Positions 49,001 through 63,600 of a stretch of 64,000 nt of DNA are shown here, in pieces (positions within the stretch are counted from its first letter, which is position 1; each line of letters begins with the position of its first letter). The DNA comes from Colletes latitarsis (lineage: Eukaryota; Arthropoda; Insecta; Hymenoptera; Colletidae). The DNA lies in contig NW_027488366.1 of the NCBI RefSeq assembly GCF_051014445.1, positions 18,618,001 to 18,682,000 of the forward strand. Direction: 5' to 3'. The position numbers were made by a program, and so were the translations under genes. The notes under the pieces were generated by a model. The model made no database searches. It was not told where the DNA came from and saw only the letters and a list, made by a program, of their open reading frames with translations.

Positions 49001-51091
49001 TGCGAAAGTATGACCCTAATGAGGGCATATCCCAGGCCTAACCTAGATCTAACATGCGTTGTCCTCTAAAATATTGATGGAAACCAGGTTTAATTGACTG
49101 TTTCAGTGTTGTACTACATTACTACGTGATGCAATCCAGAAAAAGCCCAGGATCTTGCCATGAAGTGTGAGAAATATGCGAAAGTATGAGCCTGATGAGG
49201 GCAAATCCCAGGCCTATCCCAGACCTAACATGCGTTGTGCTCTAAGATATTAACGGAAACCAGGTTTAATTGAATGTTTCAGTGCGGTACCACATTACTA
49301 CGTGAACCAAACCAGAAAAAACAAGGGACCCGTTCAACAAGTATGTGAAGAATGCGAAAGTATGAGTCTGATGAGTGAAAATCCACGGCCTAACCTAGAC
49401 CTAACATGCGTTATCCCCAAAAATATTGATCGAAACCAGGTTTAATTGAATGTTTCAGTGTTGTACCACATTACTACGTGATCCAAACCAGTAAAAACCC
49501 AGGATCCGTTCAACAAGTATGTGAAGAATGCGAAAGTATGAGTCTGATGAGTGAAAATCCCCGGCTTAACCTAGACCTAACATGCGTTATCCTCAAAAAT
49601 ATTGATCGAAACCAGGTTTAATCGACTGTTTCAGTGTGGTACCTCACTACTACGTGACCCAAACCTGTAAAAACCCAGGATCTGTTCAACAAGTATGTGA
49701 AAAACGCGAAAGTGTGAGCTTGATGAGGGCAAATCCCAGACCTATCCCAGACCTAACTTGCGTTGTCCTCTCAGATATTGATGGAAACCAGGTTAAATTG
49801 ACTGTTCCAGTGTTGTACTTCATTACTACGTGATCCAATCCAGAAAAAGCCCAGGATCTAGCCATGAAGTATGAGAAATATGCGAAAGTATGAGCCTGAT
49901 GTCGGCAAATCCTAGACCTAACCCAAACCTACCATGCGTTAGCCTCTAAAATATTTATCAAGACCAGGTTTAATTGAATGTTTCAGTGTGGTACCACATT
50001 ACTACGTGAACCAAACCAGAAAAAACACAGGAGCCGTTCAACAAGAATGTGAAAAATGCGAAAGTATGAGTCTGATGAGTGAAAATCCCAGGCCTAACCT
50101 AGACCTAACATGCGTTATCCTCTAAAATATTGATCGAAACCAGGTTTAATCGACTGTTTCAGTGTGGTACCACATTGCAACGTGATCCAAACCAGAAAAA
50201 ACCCAGGATCAGTTCTACGAGTATGTGAAAAACGCGAATGAATGAGCCTGATGAGGACGAATCCCAGACCTATCCCAGACCTAACTTGCGTTATCCTCTA
50301 AAATATTGATCGAAACCAGGTTTAATTGACTGTTTCAGCGTGGTACCGCATTACTACGTGATACAATCCAGAAACAGCCCAGGATCTAGCCATGAAGTAT
50401 GAGAAATATGCGAAAGTATGAGCCTGATGAGGGCAAATCCTTGACCTAACCCAAACCTAACATGCGTTATCCTCTAAAATATTGATCCAAACCAGGTTTA
50501 ATGGGCTGCTTCAGTGTGGTACCACTTTACTACGTGATCCAAAGCAGTAAAAACCCTCGATCAGGTCAACATGTATGTTAAAACTGCGAAAGTATGACCC
50601 TCATGAGGGCATATCCCAGGCCTAACCTAGATCTAACATGCGTTGTCCTCTAAAATATTGATGGAAACCAGGTTTAATTGACTGTTTCAGTGTTGTACTA
50701 CATTACTACGTGATGCAATCCAGAAAAAGCCCAGGATCTAGCCATCAACTATGAGAAATATGCGAAAGAATGAGCCTGATGAGAGCAAATCCCAGACGTA
50801 ACCTAGACCTAACATGAATTATTCTCTAAACTATTGATCGAAACCAGGTTTAATTGACTGTTTCAGTGTGGTACCACATTACTACGTGATCCAAACCAGT
50901 AAAAACCCAGGATCCTTTCAACAAGTATGTGAAGAATGCGAAAGTATGAGTCTGATGAGTGAAAATCCTCGGCCTAACCTAGACCTAACATGCGTTATCC
51001 TCAAAAATATTAATCGAAACCAGGTTTAATGGACAGTTTCAGTGTGGTACCACATTACTACGTGATCCAAACCAGAAAAAAACCCAGGATC
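46090..51091. repeat. Block B, copy 2 (5.0 kb)
   Basis: Near-identical copy of 38345-43346, ending where CAGGATCTG replaces CAGGATCAG. Confidence 0.85.
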
Positions 51092-52224
51092 TGTTCAACA
51101 AGTATGTGAAGTATGCGAAAGTATGAGTCTGATAAGGGCTAATCCCAGAACTAAACTAGACATAACTTTCGTTATCCTCTAAAATATTGATCGAAACCAG
51201 GTTTAATTGACTGTTTTAGTGTGGTACCAATTTACTACGTGATCCAAAGCAGAAAAAACCCTCGATCAGGTCAACATGCATGTTATAACTGCGAAAGAAT
51301 GAGCCTGATGAGCGCAAATCCCAGGCCTAACCCAAACCTAACATACGTTATCCTCTAAAATATTGATCCAAACCAGGTTTAATGGACTTTTTCAGTGTGG
51401 TACCACACTACTACGTGATCCAAACCAGAAAAAACCCAGGATCAGTTCAACAAGTATGTGAAAAACTCGAAAGTATGAGCCTGATGAGGGCAAATCCCAG
51501 ACCTGTCCCAGACCTAACTTGCGTTATCCTCTAAAATATTGATCGCAACCAGGTTTAATAGACTGTTTCAGTGTTGTACTTCATTACTACGTGATGCAAT
51601 CCAGAAAAAGCCCAGGATCTAGCCATCAAGTATGAGAAATATGCGAAAGAATGAGCCTGATGAGAGCAAATCCCAGACCTAACCTAGACCTAACATGAAT
51701 TATTCTCTAAAATATTGATCGAAACCAGGTTTAATTGACTGTTTCATTGTGGTACCACATTACTACGTGATCCAATCCAGAAATTGCCCAGGATCCAACC
51801 ATGAAGTATGAGAGATATGCGAAAGTATGAGCCTGATGAGGGCAAATCCTAGACCTAACCCAGACCTAACATGCGTTATCCTATAAAATATTTATCAAGA
51901 CCAGGTTTAATTGATTGTTTCAGTGTGGTACCACATTACTACGTGATCCACACCAGAAAAAAACCCAAGACCCGTTCAACAAGTATGTGAAAAACGCGAA
52001 AGTATGAGCCTGATGAGGGCAAATCCCAGACCTATCCCAGACATAAATTGCGTTATCCTCTAAAATATTAATCGAAACCAGGTTGAATTGACTGTTTTAG
52101 TGTGGTACCACTTTACTACGTGATCCAAAGTAGAAAAAACCCTCGATGAGGTCAACATGTATGTTAAAACTGCGAAAGTATGACCCTGATGAGGCCAAAT
52201 CCGAGGCCTAACCTAGACCTAACA

Positions 52225-53600
52225 TGCGTTATCCTCTAGAATATTGATCCAAACCAGGTTTAGTGGACTGTTTCAGTGTGGTACCACATTACTATGTGAT
52301 CCAAACCAGAAAATAACCCAGGATCTGTTCAACGAGTATGTGAAGTGTGCGAAAGTATGAGTCTGATGAGGGCAAATCCCAGACCTATCCCAGACCTAAC
52401 ATGCGTTATCCTCTAAAATATTTATCAAGACCAGGTTTAATTGACTGTTTCAGTGTTGTACTTCATTACTACGTGATGCAATCCAGAAACAGCCCATGAT
52501 CTAGCCATGAAGTATGAGAAATATGCGAAAGTATGAGCCTGATGAGGACAAATCCTAGACCTAAGCCTGACCTAACATGCGTTGTTCTCTAAAATATTTA
52601 TCAAAACCAGGTTTAATTGATTGTATCAGTGTGGTACCACACTACTACGTGACCCAAACCGGAAAAAACCCAGGATCTAGCCATCAAGTATGAGAAATAT
52701 GCGAATGTATGAGCCTGATGAGGGCGAATCCCAGACCTATCCCAGACCTAACTTGCGTTATCCTCTAAAATATTGATCCAAACCAGGTTTAGTGGACTGT
52801 TTCAGTGTGGTACCACACTACTACGTGACCCAAACCGGAAAAAACCCAGGATCTGTTCAACAAGTATGTGAAAAACGCGAAAGTATGAGCCTGATGAGGG
52901 CAAATCCCAGACCTATCCAAGACCTAACTTGCGTTGTCCTCTAAGATATTGATGGAAACCAGGTTTAATCGACTGTTTCAGTGTTGTACTTCATTACTAC
53001 GTGATGCAATCCAGAAAAAGCCCAGGATCTAGCCATCAAGTATGAGAAATATGCGAAAGAATGAGCCTGATGAGAGCAAATCCCAGACCTAACCTAGACC
53101 TAACATGAATTATTCTCTAAAATATTGATCGAAACCAGGTTTAATTGACTGTTTCAGTGTTGCACTTCGTTACTACGTGATCCAAACCAGTAAAAACCCA
53201 GGATCCGTTCAACAACTATGTGAAGAATGCGAAAGTATGAGTGTGATGAGTGAAAAACCCCGGCCTAACCTAGACCTAACATGCGTTATCCTCAAAAATA
53301 TTGAATGAAATCTGGTTTAATCGTCTGTTTCAGTGTGGTACCACATTACTATGTGATCCAAACCAGAAAATAACCCAGGATCTGTTCAACGAGTATGTGA
53401 AGTGTGCGAAAGTATGAGTCTGATGAGGGCAAATCCCAGAACTATCCCAGAGCTAACATGCGTTATCCTCTAAAATATTTATCAAGACCAGGTTTAATTG
53501 AATGTTTCAGTGTGGTACCACATTCCTACGTGAACCAAACCAGAAAAAACCCTGTATCTGATCAACAAGTATGTGAAGAATGCTAAAGTATGAGTCTGAT
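52225..53600. repeat. Block V, copy 1
   Basis: Matches 58727-60100 at offset 6502 (AGAATATTGA at 52238 and 58740). The match continues past a 9-bp indel and about three extra monomers as 53500-53960 with 60520-60980, at offset about 7020. Confidence 0.72.
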
Positions 53601-54839
53601 GAGTGAAAATCCCAGGGCTAACCTAGACCTAACATGCGTTATCCTCTAAAATATTGATCCAAGCCAGGTTTAATGGACTGTTTCAGTTTGGTACCACTTT
53701 ACTGCGTGATCCAAAGCAGAAAAAACCCTCGATCAGGTCAACATATATGTTAAAACTGCGAAAGTATGACCCTGATGTGGGCAAATCCCAGGCCTAACCT
53801 AGACCTAACATGCGTTGTCCTCTAAAATATTTATCAAGACCAGGTTTAATTGACTGTTTCAGTGTTGCACTTCATTACTACGTCATCCAAACTAGTAAAA
53901 ACCCAGGATCCGTTCAACAGGTATGTGAAGCATGCGAAAGTATGAGTCTGATGAGTGAAAATCCCAGACCTAACCTAGACCTAACATGAGTTATCCTCAA
54001 AAATATTCATCGAAACCCGGTTTAATCGAATGTTTCAGTGTGGTACCACATTACTATGTGATCCAAACCAGAAAATAACCCAGGATCTGTTCAACGAGTA
54101 TGTGAAGTGTGCGAAAGTATGAGTCCGATGGGGGCAAATCCCAGACCCATCCCAGACCTAACATGCGTTATCCTCTAAAATATTTATCAAGACCATGTTT
54201 AATTGATTGTTTCAGTGTGGTTCCACATTACTACGTGATCCAAACCAGAAAAAAACCCAGGATCCGTTCAACAAGTATGTGAAGAATGCGAAAGTATGAG
54301 TCTGATGTGTGAAAATCCCAGACCTAACCTAGACCTAACATACGTTATCTAAAATATTGATCCAAATCAGGTTTGATGGACTGTTTCCGTGTGGTGCCAC
54401 ACTACTACGTGATTCAAACCAGAAAAAACCCAGGATCTGTTCAACAAGTATGTGAAAAAGGCGAAAGTATGAGCCTGATGAGGGCAAATCCCAGACCTAT
54501 CCCAGACCTAACTTGCGTTGTCCTCTAAGATATTGATGGAAACCAGGTTTAATCGACTGTTTCAGTGTTGTACTTCATTACTACGTGATGCAATCCAGAA
54601 AAAGCCCAGGATCTAGCCATCAAGTATGAGAAATATGCGAAAGAATGAGCCTGATGAGAGCAAATCCCAGACCTAACCTAGACCTAACATGAATTATTCT
54701 CTAAAATATTGGTCGAAACCAGGTTTAATTGACTGTTTCAGTGTGGTCCCACATTACTACGTGATCCAAACCAGAAAAAACCCAGGATCCGTTCAACAAG
54801 TATGTGAAGAATACGAAAGCATGTGTCTGATGAGTGAAA

Positions 54840-56165
54840 ATCCCTGGCCTAACCTAGACCTAACATGCGTTATCCTCTAAAATATTGATCGAAACCAGTT
54901 TTAATTGACTGTTTCAGCGTGGTACCACATTACTACGTGATACAATCCAGAAACAGCCCAGGATCTAGTCATGAAGTATGAGAAATATGTGAAAGAAAGA
55001 GCCTGCTGAGAGCAAATCCCAGACCTAACCTAGACCTAACGTGAAATATTCTGCAAAACATTGATCGAAACCAGGTGTAATTGAGTGCTTCAGTGTGGTC
55101 CCACATTACTACGTGATCCAAACCAGAAAAAACCCAGGATCCGTTCAACAAGTACGTGAAGAATGCGAAAGTATGAGTCTGATGAGTGAAAATCCCAGAC
55201 CTAACCTAGACCTAACATACGTTATCCTCTAAAATATTGATCCAAATCAGGTTTGATGGACTGTTTCCGTGTGGTGCCACACTACTACGCGATCCAAACC
55301 AGAAAAAACCCAGGATCAGTTCAACAAGTATGTGAAAAACGCGAAAGTATGAGCCTGATGAGGGCGAATCCCAGACCTATCCCAGACCTAGCTTGCGTTA
55401 TCCTCTAAAATATTGATCGAAACCAGTTTTAATTGACTGTTTCAGCGTGGTACCACATTACTACGTGATACAATCCAGAAACAGCCCAGGATCTAGTCAT
55501 GAAGTATGAGAAATATGCGAAAGAAAGAGCCTGCTGAGAGCAAATCCCAGACCTAACCTAGACCTAACATGCGTTATCCTCAAAAATATTGATCGAAACC
55601 TGGTTTAATCGACTGCTTCAGTGAGGTACCACATTACTATGTGATCCAAACCAGAAAATAACCCAGGATCTGTTCAACGAGTATCTGGAGTGTGCGAAAG
55701 TATGAGTCTGATGAGGGCAAATCCCAGACCTATCCCAGACCTAACATGCGTTATCCTCTAAAATATTTATCAATACCAGGTTTAATTGGTTGTTTCAGTG
55801 TGATCCCACATTACTACGTGATCCAAACCAGAAAAAACCCAGGATCCGTTCAAAAAGTATGTGAAGAATGCGAAAGTATGAGTCTGATGAGTGAAAATCC
55901 CAGACCTAACCTAGACCTAACATGCGTTATCCTCTAAAATATTTATCATGACCAGGTTTAATTGATTGTTTCAGTGTGGTCCCACATTACTACGTGATCC
56001 AAACCAGAAAAAACCCAGGATCTGTTCAACAAGTATGTGAAAAACGCGAAAGTATGAGCCTGATGAGAGCAAATCCCAGACCTCTCCCAGCCCTAACTTG
56101 CGTTGTCCTCTAAGATATTGATGGAAACCAGGTTTAATTGACTGTTTCAGTGTTGTACTTCATTA
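54840..56165. repeat. Block S, copy 2
   Basis: Copy of 28970-30295. The adjoining segment 53940-54840 matches 27900-28800 at offset 26046. Confidence 0.7.
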
Positions 56166-56489
56166 CTACGTGATGCAATCCAGAAAAAGCCCAGGATCTA
56201 GCCATCAAGTATGAGAAATATGCGAAAGAATGAGCCTGATGAGAGCAAATCCCAGACCTAACCTAGACCTAACATGCGTTGTCCTCTAAAATATTGATGG
56301 AAACCAGGTTTAATTGACTGTTTCAGTGTTGTACTTCATTACTACGTGATGCAATCCAGAAAAAGCCCAGGATCTAGCCATCAAGTATGGGAAATATGCG
56401 AAAGAATGAGCCTGATGAGAGCAAATCCCAGTCCTAACCTAGACATAACACGAATTATTCTCTAAAATATTGATCAAAACCAGGTTTAA

Positions 56490-58876
56490 TTGACAATTTC
56501 AGTGTGGTACCACACTACTACGTGCCCCAAACCGGAAAAAGCCCAGGATCTGTTCAACAAGTGTGTGAAAAACGTGAAAGTGTGAGCCTGTTGAGGGCAA
56601 ATCCCAGACCTATCCCTGACCTAACTTGCGTTGTCCTCTATGATATTGATGGAAACCAGGTTTAATTGACTGTTTCAGTGTTGTACTTCATTACTACGTG
56701 ATGCAATCCAGAAAAAGCCCAGGATCTAGCCATCAAGTATGAGAAATATGCGAAAGTATGAGCCTGATGTGGGCGAATCCCAGACCTATCCCAGACCTAA
56801 CATGCGTTATCCTCTAAAATAGATATAATGACCCGGTTTAATTGATTGTTTCAGTGTGGTCCCACATTACTACGTGATCCAAAGCAGAAAAAACCCTCGC
56901 TCAGGTCAACATGTATGTAAAAACTGCGGAAGTATGACCCTGATGAGGGCAAATCCCAGGCCTAACCTAGACCTAACATGCGTTGTCCTCTAAAATATTG
57001 ATGGAAACCAGGTTTAATTGACTGTTTCAGTGTTGTACTTCATTACTACGTGATGCAATCCAGAAAAAGCCCAGGATCTAGCCATCAAGTATGGGAAATA
57101 TGCGAAAGAATGAGCCTGATGAGAGCAAATCCCAGACCTAACCTAGACATAACACGAATTATTCTCTAAAATATTGATCAAAACCAGGTTTAATTGACAA
57201 TTTCAGTGTGGTACCACATTACTACGTGATCTAATCCAGAAATAGCCCAGGATCCAGCCATAAAGTATGAGAAATATGCGAAAGTATGAGCCTGATGGGG
57301 GCAAATCCTAGACCTAACCCAGACCTAACATGCGTCATCCTCTAAAATATTTATCAAGACCAGGTTTAATTGAATGTTTCAGTGTGGTACCACATTACTA
57401 CGTGATCCAAACCAGTTAAAACCCAGGATCCGTTCAACAAGTATGTGAGGAATGCGAAAGTATGAGTCTGATGTGTGAAAAACCCCGGCCTAACCTAGAC
57501 CTAACATGCGTTATCCTCGAAACCTGGTATATTCGACTGTTTCAGTGTGGTACCACATTACTATGTGATCCAAACCAGAAAATAACCCAGGATCTGTTCA
57601 ACGAGTATGTGAAGTGTGCGAAAGTATGAGTCTGATGAGGGCAAATCCCAGACCTAACCCAGACCTAACATGCGTTATCCTCTAAAATAATTATCAATAC
57701 CAGGTTTAATTGATTGTTTCAGTGTGGTCCCACATTACTACGTGATCCAAACCAGAAAAGACCCAGGATCCGTTCAAAAAGTATGTGAAGAATGCGAAAG
57801 TATGAGTCTGATGAGAGCAAATCCCAGACCTAACCTAGACCTAACATGAATCATTCTCCAAAATACTTATCATGACCAGGTTTAATTGATTGTTTCAGGG
57901 AGGTACCACATTACTACGTGACCCAATCCAGAAATAGCCCAGGATCCAGCCATGAAGTATGAGAAATATGCGAAAGTATGAGCCTGATGGAGGCAAATCC
58001 TAGACCTAACCCAGACCTAACATGCGTCATCCTCTAAAATATTTATCAAGACCAGGTTTAATTGAATGTTTCAGTGTGGTACCACATTACTACGTGATCC
58101 AAACCAGTAAAAACCCAGGATCCGTTCAAAAAGTATCTGAAGAATGCGAAAGTATGAGTCTGATGAGTGAAAATCCCAGACCTAACCTAGACCTAACATG
58201 CGTTATCCTCAAAAATATTGATCCAAACCAGGTTTAATGGACTGTTTCAGTGTGGTACCACACTACTACGTGATCCAAACCAGAAAAAAACCAGGATCTG
58301 TTCAACAAGTATGTGAAAAACGCGAAAGTATGAGCCTGATGAGGGCAAATCCCAGACCTATCCCAGACCTAACTTGCGTTGTCCTCTAAGATATTGATGG
58401 AAACCAGGTTTAATTGACTGTTTCAGTGTTGTACGTCATTACTACGTGATGCAATCCAGAAACAGCCCAGGATCTAGCCATGAAGTATGAGAAATATGCG
58501 AAAGTATGAGCCTGATGAGGGCAAATCCTAGACCTAAGCCAGACCTAACATGCGTTGTCCTCTAAAATATTTATCAAAACCAGGTTTAATTGATTGTATC
58601 AGCGTGGTCCCACATTACTACGTGATGCAATCCAGAAAAAGCCCAGGATCTAGCCATCAAGTATGAGAAATATGCGAAAGAATGAGCCTGATGAGGGCGA
58701 ATCCCAGACCTATCCCAGACCTAACTTGCGTTATCCTCTAGAATATTGATCCAAACCAGGTTTAGTGGACTGTTTCAGTGTGGTACCACATTACTATGTG
58801 ATCCAAACCAGAAAATAACCCAGGATCTGTTCAACGAGTATGTGAAGTGTGCGAAAGTATGAGTCTGATGAGGGCA
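56490..58876. repeat. Block P, copy 2
   Basis: Copy of 24115-26327 with one more monomer near 57650-57840. Confidence 0.72.
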
Positions 58877-60100
58877 AATCCCAGACCTATCCCAGACCTA
58901 ACATGCGTTATCCTCTAAAATATTTATCAAGACCAGGTTTAATTGACTGTTTCAGTGTTGTACTTCATTACTACGTGATGCAATCCAGAAACAGCCCAGG
59001 ATCTAGCCATGAAGTATGAGAAATATGCGAAAGTATGAGCCTGATGAGGACAAATCCTAGACCTAAGCCTGACCTAACATGCGTTGTTCTCTAAAATATT
59101 TATCAAAACCAGGTTTAATTGATTGTATCAGTGTGGTACCACACTACTACGTGACCCAAACCGGAAAAAACCCAGGATCTAGCCATCAAGTATGAGAAAT
59201 ATGCGAATGTATGAGCCTGATGAGGGCGAATCCCAGACCTATCCCAGACCTAACTTGCGTTATCCTCTAAAATATTGATCCAAACCAGGTTTAGTGGACT
59301 GTTACAGTGTGGTACCACACTACTACGTGACCCAAACCGGAAAAAACCCAGGATCTGTTCAACAAGTATGTGAAAAACGCGAAAGTATGAGCCTGATGAG
59401 GGCAAATCCCAGACCTATCCAAGACCTAACTTGCGTTGTCCTCTAAGATATTGATGGAAACCAGGTTTAATCGACTGTTTCAGTGTTGTACTTCATTACT
59501 ACGTGATGCAATCCAGAAAAAGCCCAGGATCTACCCATCAAGTATGAGAAATATGCGAAAGAATGAGCCTGATGAGAGCAAATCCCAGACCTAACCTAGA
59601 CCTAACATGAATTATTCTCTAAAATATTGATGGAAACCAGGTTTAATTGACTGTTTCAGTGTTGCACTTCGTTACTACGTGATCCAAACCAGTAAAAACC
59701 CAGGATCCGTTCAACAACTATGTGAAGAATGCGAAAGTATGAGTGTGATGAGTGAAAAACCCCGGCCTAACCTAGACCTAACATGCGTTATCCTCAAAAA
59801 TATTGATCGAAATCTGGTTTAATCGTCTGTTTCAGTGTGGTACCACATTACTATGTGATCCAAACCAGAAAATAACCCAGGATCTGTTCAACGAGTATGT
59901 GAAGTGTGCGAAAGTATGAGTCTGATGAGGGCAAATCCCAGAACTATCCCAGAGCTAACATGCGTTATCCTCTAAAATATTTATCAAGACCAGGTTTAAT
60001 TGAATGTTTCAGTGTGGTACCACATTACTACGTGAACCAAACCAGAAAAAACCCTGTATCTGTTCAACAAGTATGTGAAGAATGCTAAAGTATGAGTGAA
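58727..60100. repeat. Block V, copy 2
   Basis: Copy of 52225-53600. Parts of it also match 26341-27870. Confidence 0.72.
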
Positions 60101-61629
60101 AATCCCAGGGCTAACCTAGACCTAACATGCGTTATCCTAAAAAATATTGTTCGAAACCAGGTTCAATCGACTGTTACAGTGTGGTACCACACTACTACGT
60201 GACCCAAACCGGAAAAAACCCAGGATCTAGCCATCAAGTATGAGAAATATGCGAAAGTATGAGCCTGATGAGGGCGAATCCCAGACCTATCCCAAACCTA
60301 ACTTGCGTTATCCACTAAAATATTGATCGAAATCAGGTTTAATTGATTGTTTCAGCGTGGTACCACATTACTACGTGATACAATCCAGAAACAGCCCAGG
60401 GTCTAGCCATGAAGTATGAGAAATATGCGAAAGTATGAGCCTGATGAGGGCAAATCCAAGACCTAACCCAAACCTACCATGCGTTATCCTCTAAAATATT
60501 TATCAAGACCAGGTTTAATTGAATGTTTCAGTGTGGTACCACATTACTACGTGAACCAAACCAGAAAAAACCCTGTATCTGTTCAACAAGTATGTGAAGA
60601 ATGCTAAAGTATGAGTCTGATGAGTGAAAATCCCAGGGCTAACCTAGACCTAACATGCGTTATCCTCTAAAATATTGATCCAAGCCAGGTTTAATGGACC
60701 GTTTCAGTTTGGTACCACTTTACTGCGTGATCCAAAGCAGAAAAAACCCTCGATAAGGTCAACATATATGTTAAAACTGCGAAAGTATGACCCTGATGTG
60801 GGCAAATCCCAGGCCTAACCTAGACCTAACATGCGTTGTCCTCTAAAATATTGATGGAAACCAGGTTTAATTGACTGCTTCAGTGTTGCACTTCATTACT
60901 ACGTCATCCAAACTAGTAAAAACCCAGGATCCGTTCAACAGGTATGTGAAGCATGCGAAGGTATGAGTCTGATGAGTGAAAATCCCAGACCTATCCCAGA
61001 CCTAACTTGCGATGTCCTCTAAGATATTGATGGAAACCAGGTTTAATTGACTGTTTCATTGTTGCACTTCATTACTACGTGAAGCAATCCAGAAATAGCC
61101 CAGGATCTAGCCATCAAGTATGAGAAATATGCGAAAGAATGAGCCTGATGAGAGCAAATCCCAGACCTAACCTAGAACTAACATGAATTATTCTCTAAAA
61201 TATTGGTCGAAACCAGGTTTAATTGACTGTTTCAGTGTGGTCCCACATTACTACGTGATCCAAACCAGAAAAAACCCAGGATCCGTTCAACAAGTATGTG
61301 AAGAATGCGAAAGTATGAGTCTGATGAGTGAAAATCCCAGACCTAACCTAGACCTAACATACGTTATCCTCTAAAATATTGATCCAAATCAGGTTTGATG
61401 GACTGTTTCCGTGTGGTGCCACACTACTACGTGATTCAAACCAGAAAAAACCCAGGATCTGTTCAACAAGCATGTGAGGAACGCGAAAGTATGAGTCTGA
61501 TGAGTGAAAATCCCAGGCCTAACCTAGACCTAACATGCGTTATCCTCAAAATTATTGATCGAAACCTGGTTTAATCGACTGTTTCAGTGTGGTACCACAC
61601 TACTACGTGACCCAAACCAGAAAAAACCC

Positions 61630-62450
61630 AGGATCTGTTCAACAAGTATGTGAAAAACGCGAAAGTATGAGCCTGATGAGGGCAAATCCCAGACCTATCC
61701 CAGACCAAACTTGCGTTATCCTCTAAAATATTGATCGAAACCAGGTTTAATCGACTGTCTCAGTGTGGTACCACATTGCTACGTGATCCAAACCAGAAAA
61801 AACCCAGGATCCGTTCTACAAGTATGTGAAGAATACGAAAGCATGTGTCTGATGAGTGAAAATCCCAGGCCTAACCTAGACCTAACATGCGTTATCCTCA
61901 AAAATATTGATCGAAACCTGGTTTAATCGACTGTTTCAGTGTGGTACCACATTACTACATGGCCCAAACCAGAAAAAACCCAGGATCTGTTCAACAAGTA
62001 TGTGAAAAACGCGAAAGTATGAGCCTGATGAGGGCAAATCCCAGACCTATCCCAGACCTAACTTGCCTTATCCTCTAAAATATTGATCGAAACCAGGTTT
62101 AATTGACTGTTTCAGTGTGGTACCACATTACTACGTGTCCAATCCAGAAATAGCCCAGGATCTAGCCATGAAGTATGAGAAACATGCGAAAGTATGAGCC
62201 TGACGAGGGCAAAGCCTAGACCTAACCCAGACCTAACATGCGTTATCCTCTAAAATATTTATCATGACCAGGTTTAATTGACTGTTTCAGTGTGGTCCCA
62301 CATTACTACGTGATCCAAACCAGAAAAAACCCAGGATCAGTTCAACAAGTACGTGAAAAACGCGAAAGTATGAGCCTGATGAGGGCAAATCCCAGACCTA
62401 TCCCAGACCTAACTTGCGTTATCCTCTAAAATATTGATCGAAACCAGGTT
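61630..62450. repeat. Block T, copy 2
   Basis: Copy of 30500-31320. Confidence 0.68.
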
Positions 62451-62789
62451 TAATTGACTGTCTCAGTGTGGTACCACATTGCTACGTGATCCAAACCAGA
62501 AAAAACCCAGGATCAGTTCAACAAGTACGTGAAAAACGCGAAAGTATGAGCCTGATGAGGGCAAATCCCAGACCTATCCCAGACCAAACTTGCGTTATCC
62601 TCTAAAATCTGGATCGAAACCAGGTTTAATCGACTGTCTCAGTGTGGTACCACATTGCTACGTGATCCAAACCAGAAAAAACCCAGGATCAGTTCAACAA
62701 GTACGTGAAAAACGCGAAAGTATGAGCCTGATGAGGGCAAATCCCAGACCTATCCCAGACGTAACTTGCGTTATCCTCTAAAATATTGA

Positions 62790-63600
62790 TCGAAACCAGG
62801 TTTAATTGACTGTTTCAGTGTGGTACCGCATTACTACGTGGTGCAATCCAGAAAAAGTGCAGGATCTAGCCATCAAGTATGAGAAAAATGCGAAAGAATG
62901 AGCCTGATGAGAGCAAATCCCAGACCTAACCTAGACCTAACATGAATTATTCTCTAAAATATTTATCAAGACCAGGTTTAATTGATTGTTTCAGAGTGGT
63001 CCCACATTACTACGTGATGCAAACCAGAAAAAACCCGGGATCCGTTCAACAAGTATGTGAAGAATGCGAAAGTATGAGTCTGATGAGTGAAAATCCCAGG
63101 CCTTACCTAGACCTAACATGCGTTATCCTCTAAAATATTGATCCAAACCAGGTTTAATGGACTGTTTCAGTGTGGTACCACATTACTACGTGACGCAAAC
63201 CAGAAAAAACCCAGGATCTGTTCAACAAGTATGTGAAAAACGCGAAAGTATGAGCCTGATGAGGGCAAATCCCAGACCTATCCCAGACCTAACATGCGTT
63301 ATCCTGTAAAACATTGATGGAAACCTGGTTTAATTGACTGTTTCAGTGTTGTACTTCATTACTACGTGATGCAATCCAGAAAAAGCCCAGGATCTATCCA
63401 TCAAGTATGAGAAATATGCGAAAGAATGAGCGTGATGAGAGCAAATCCCAGACCTAACCTAGACCTTACAAGAATTATTCTCTAAAATATTGATCAAAAC
63501 CAGGTTTCATTGACTGTTTCAGTGTGGTACCACATTACTAGGTGATCCAATCCAGAAATAGCCCAGGATCCAGCCATGAAGTATGAGAATAATGCGAAAG
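62790..63600. repeat. Block U, copy 2
   Basis: Copy of 33240-34060. Confidence 0.68.
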
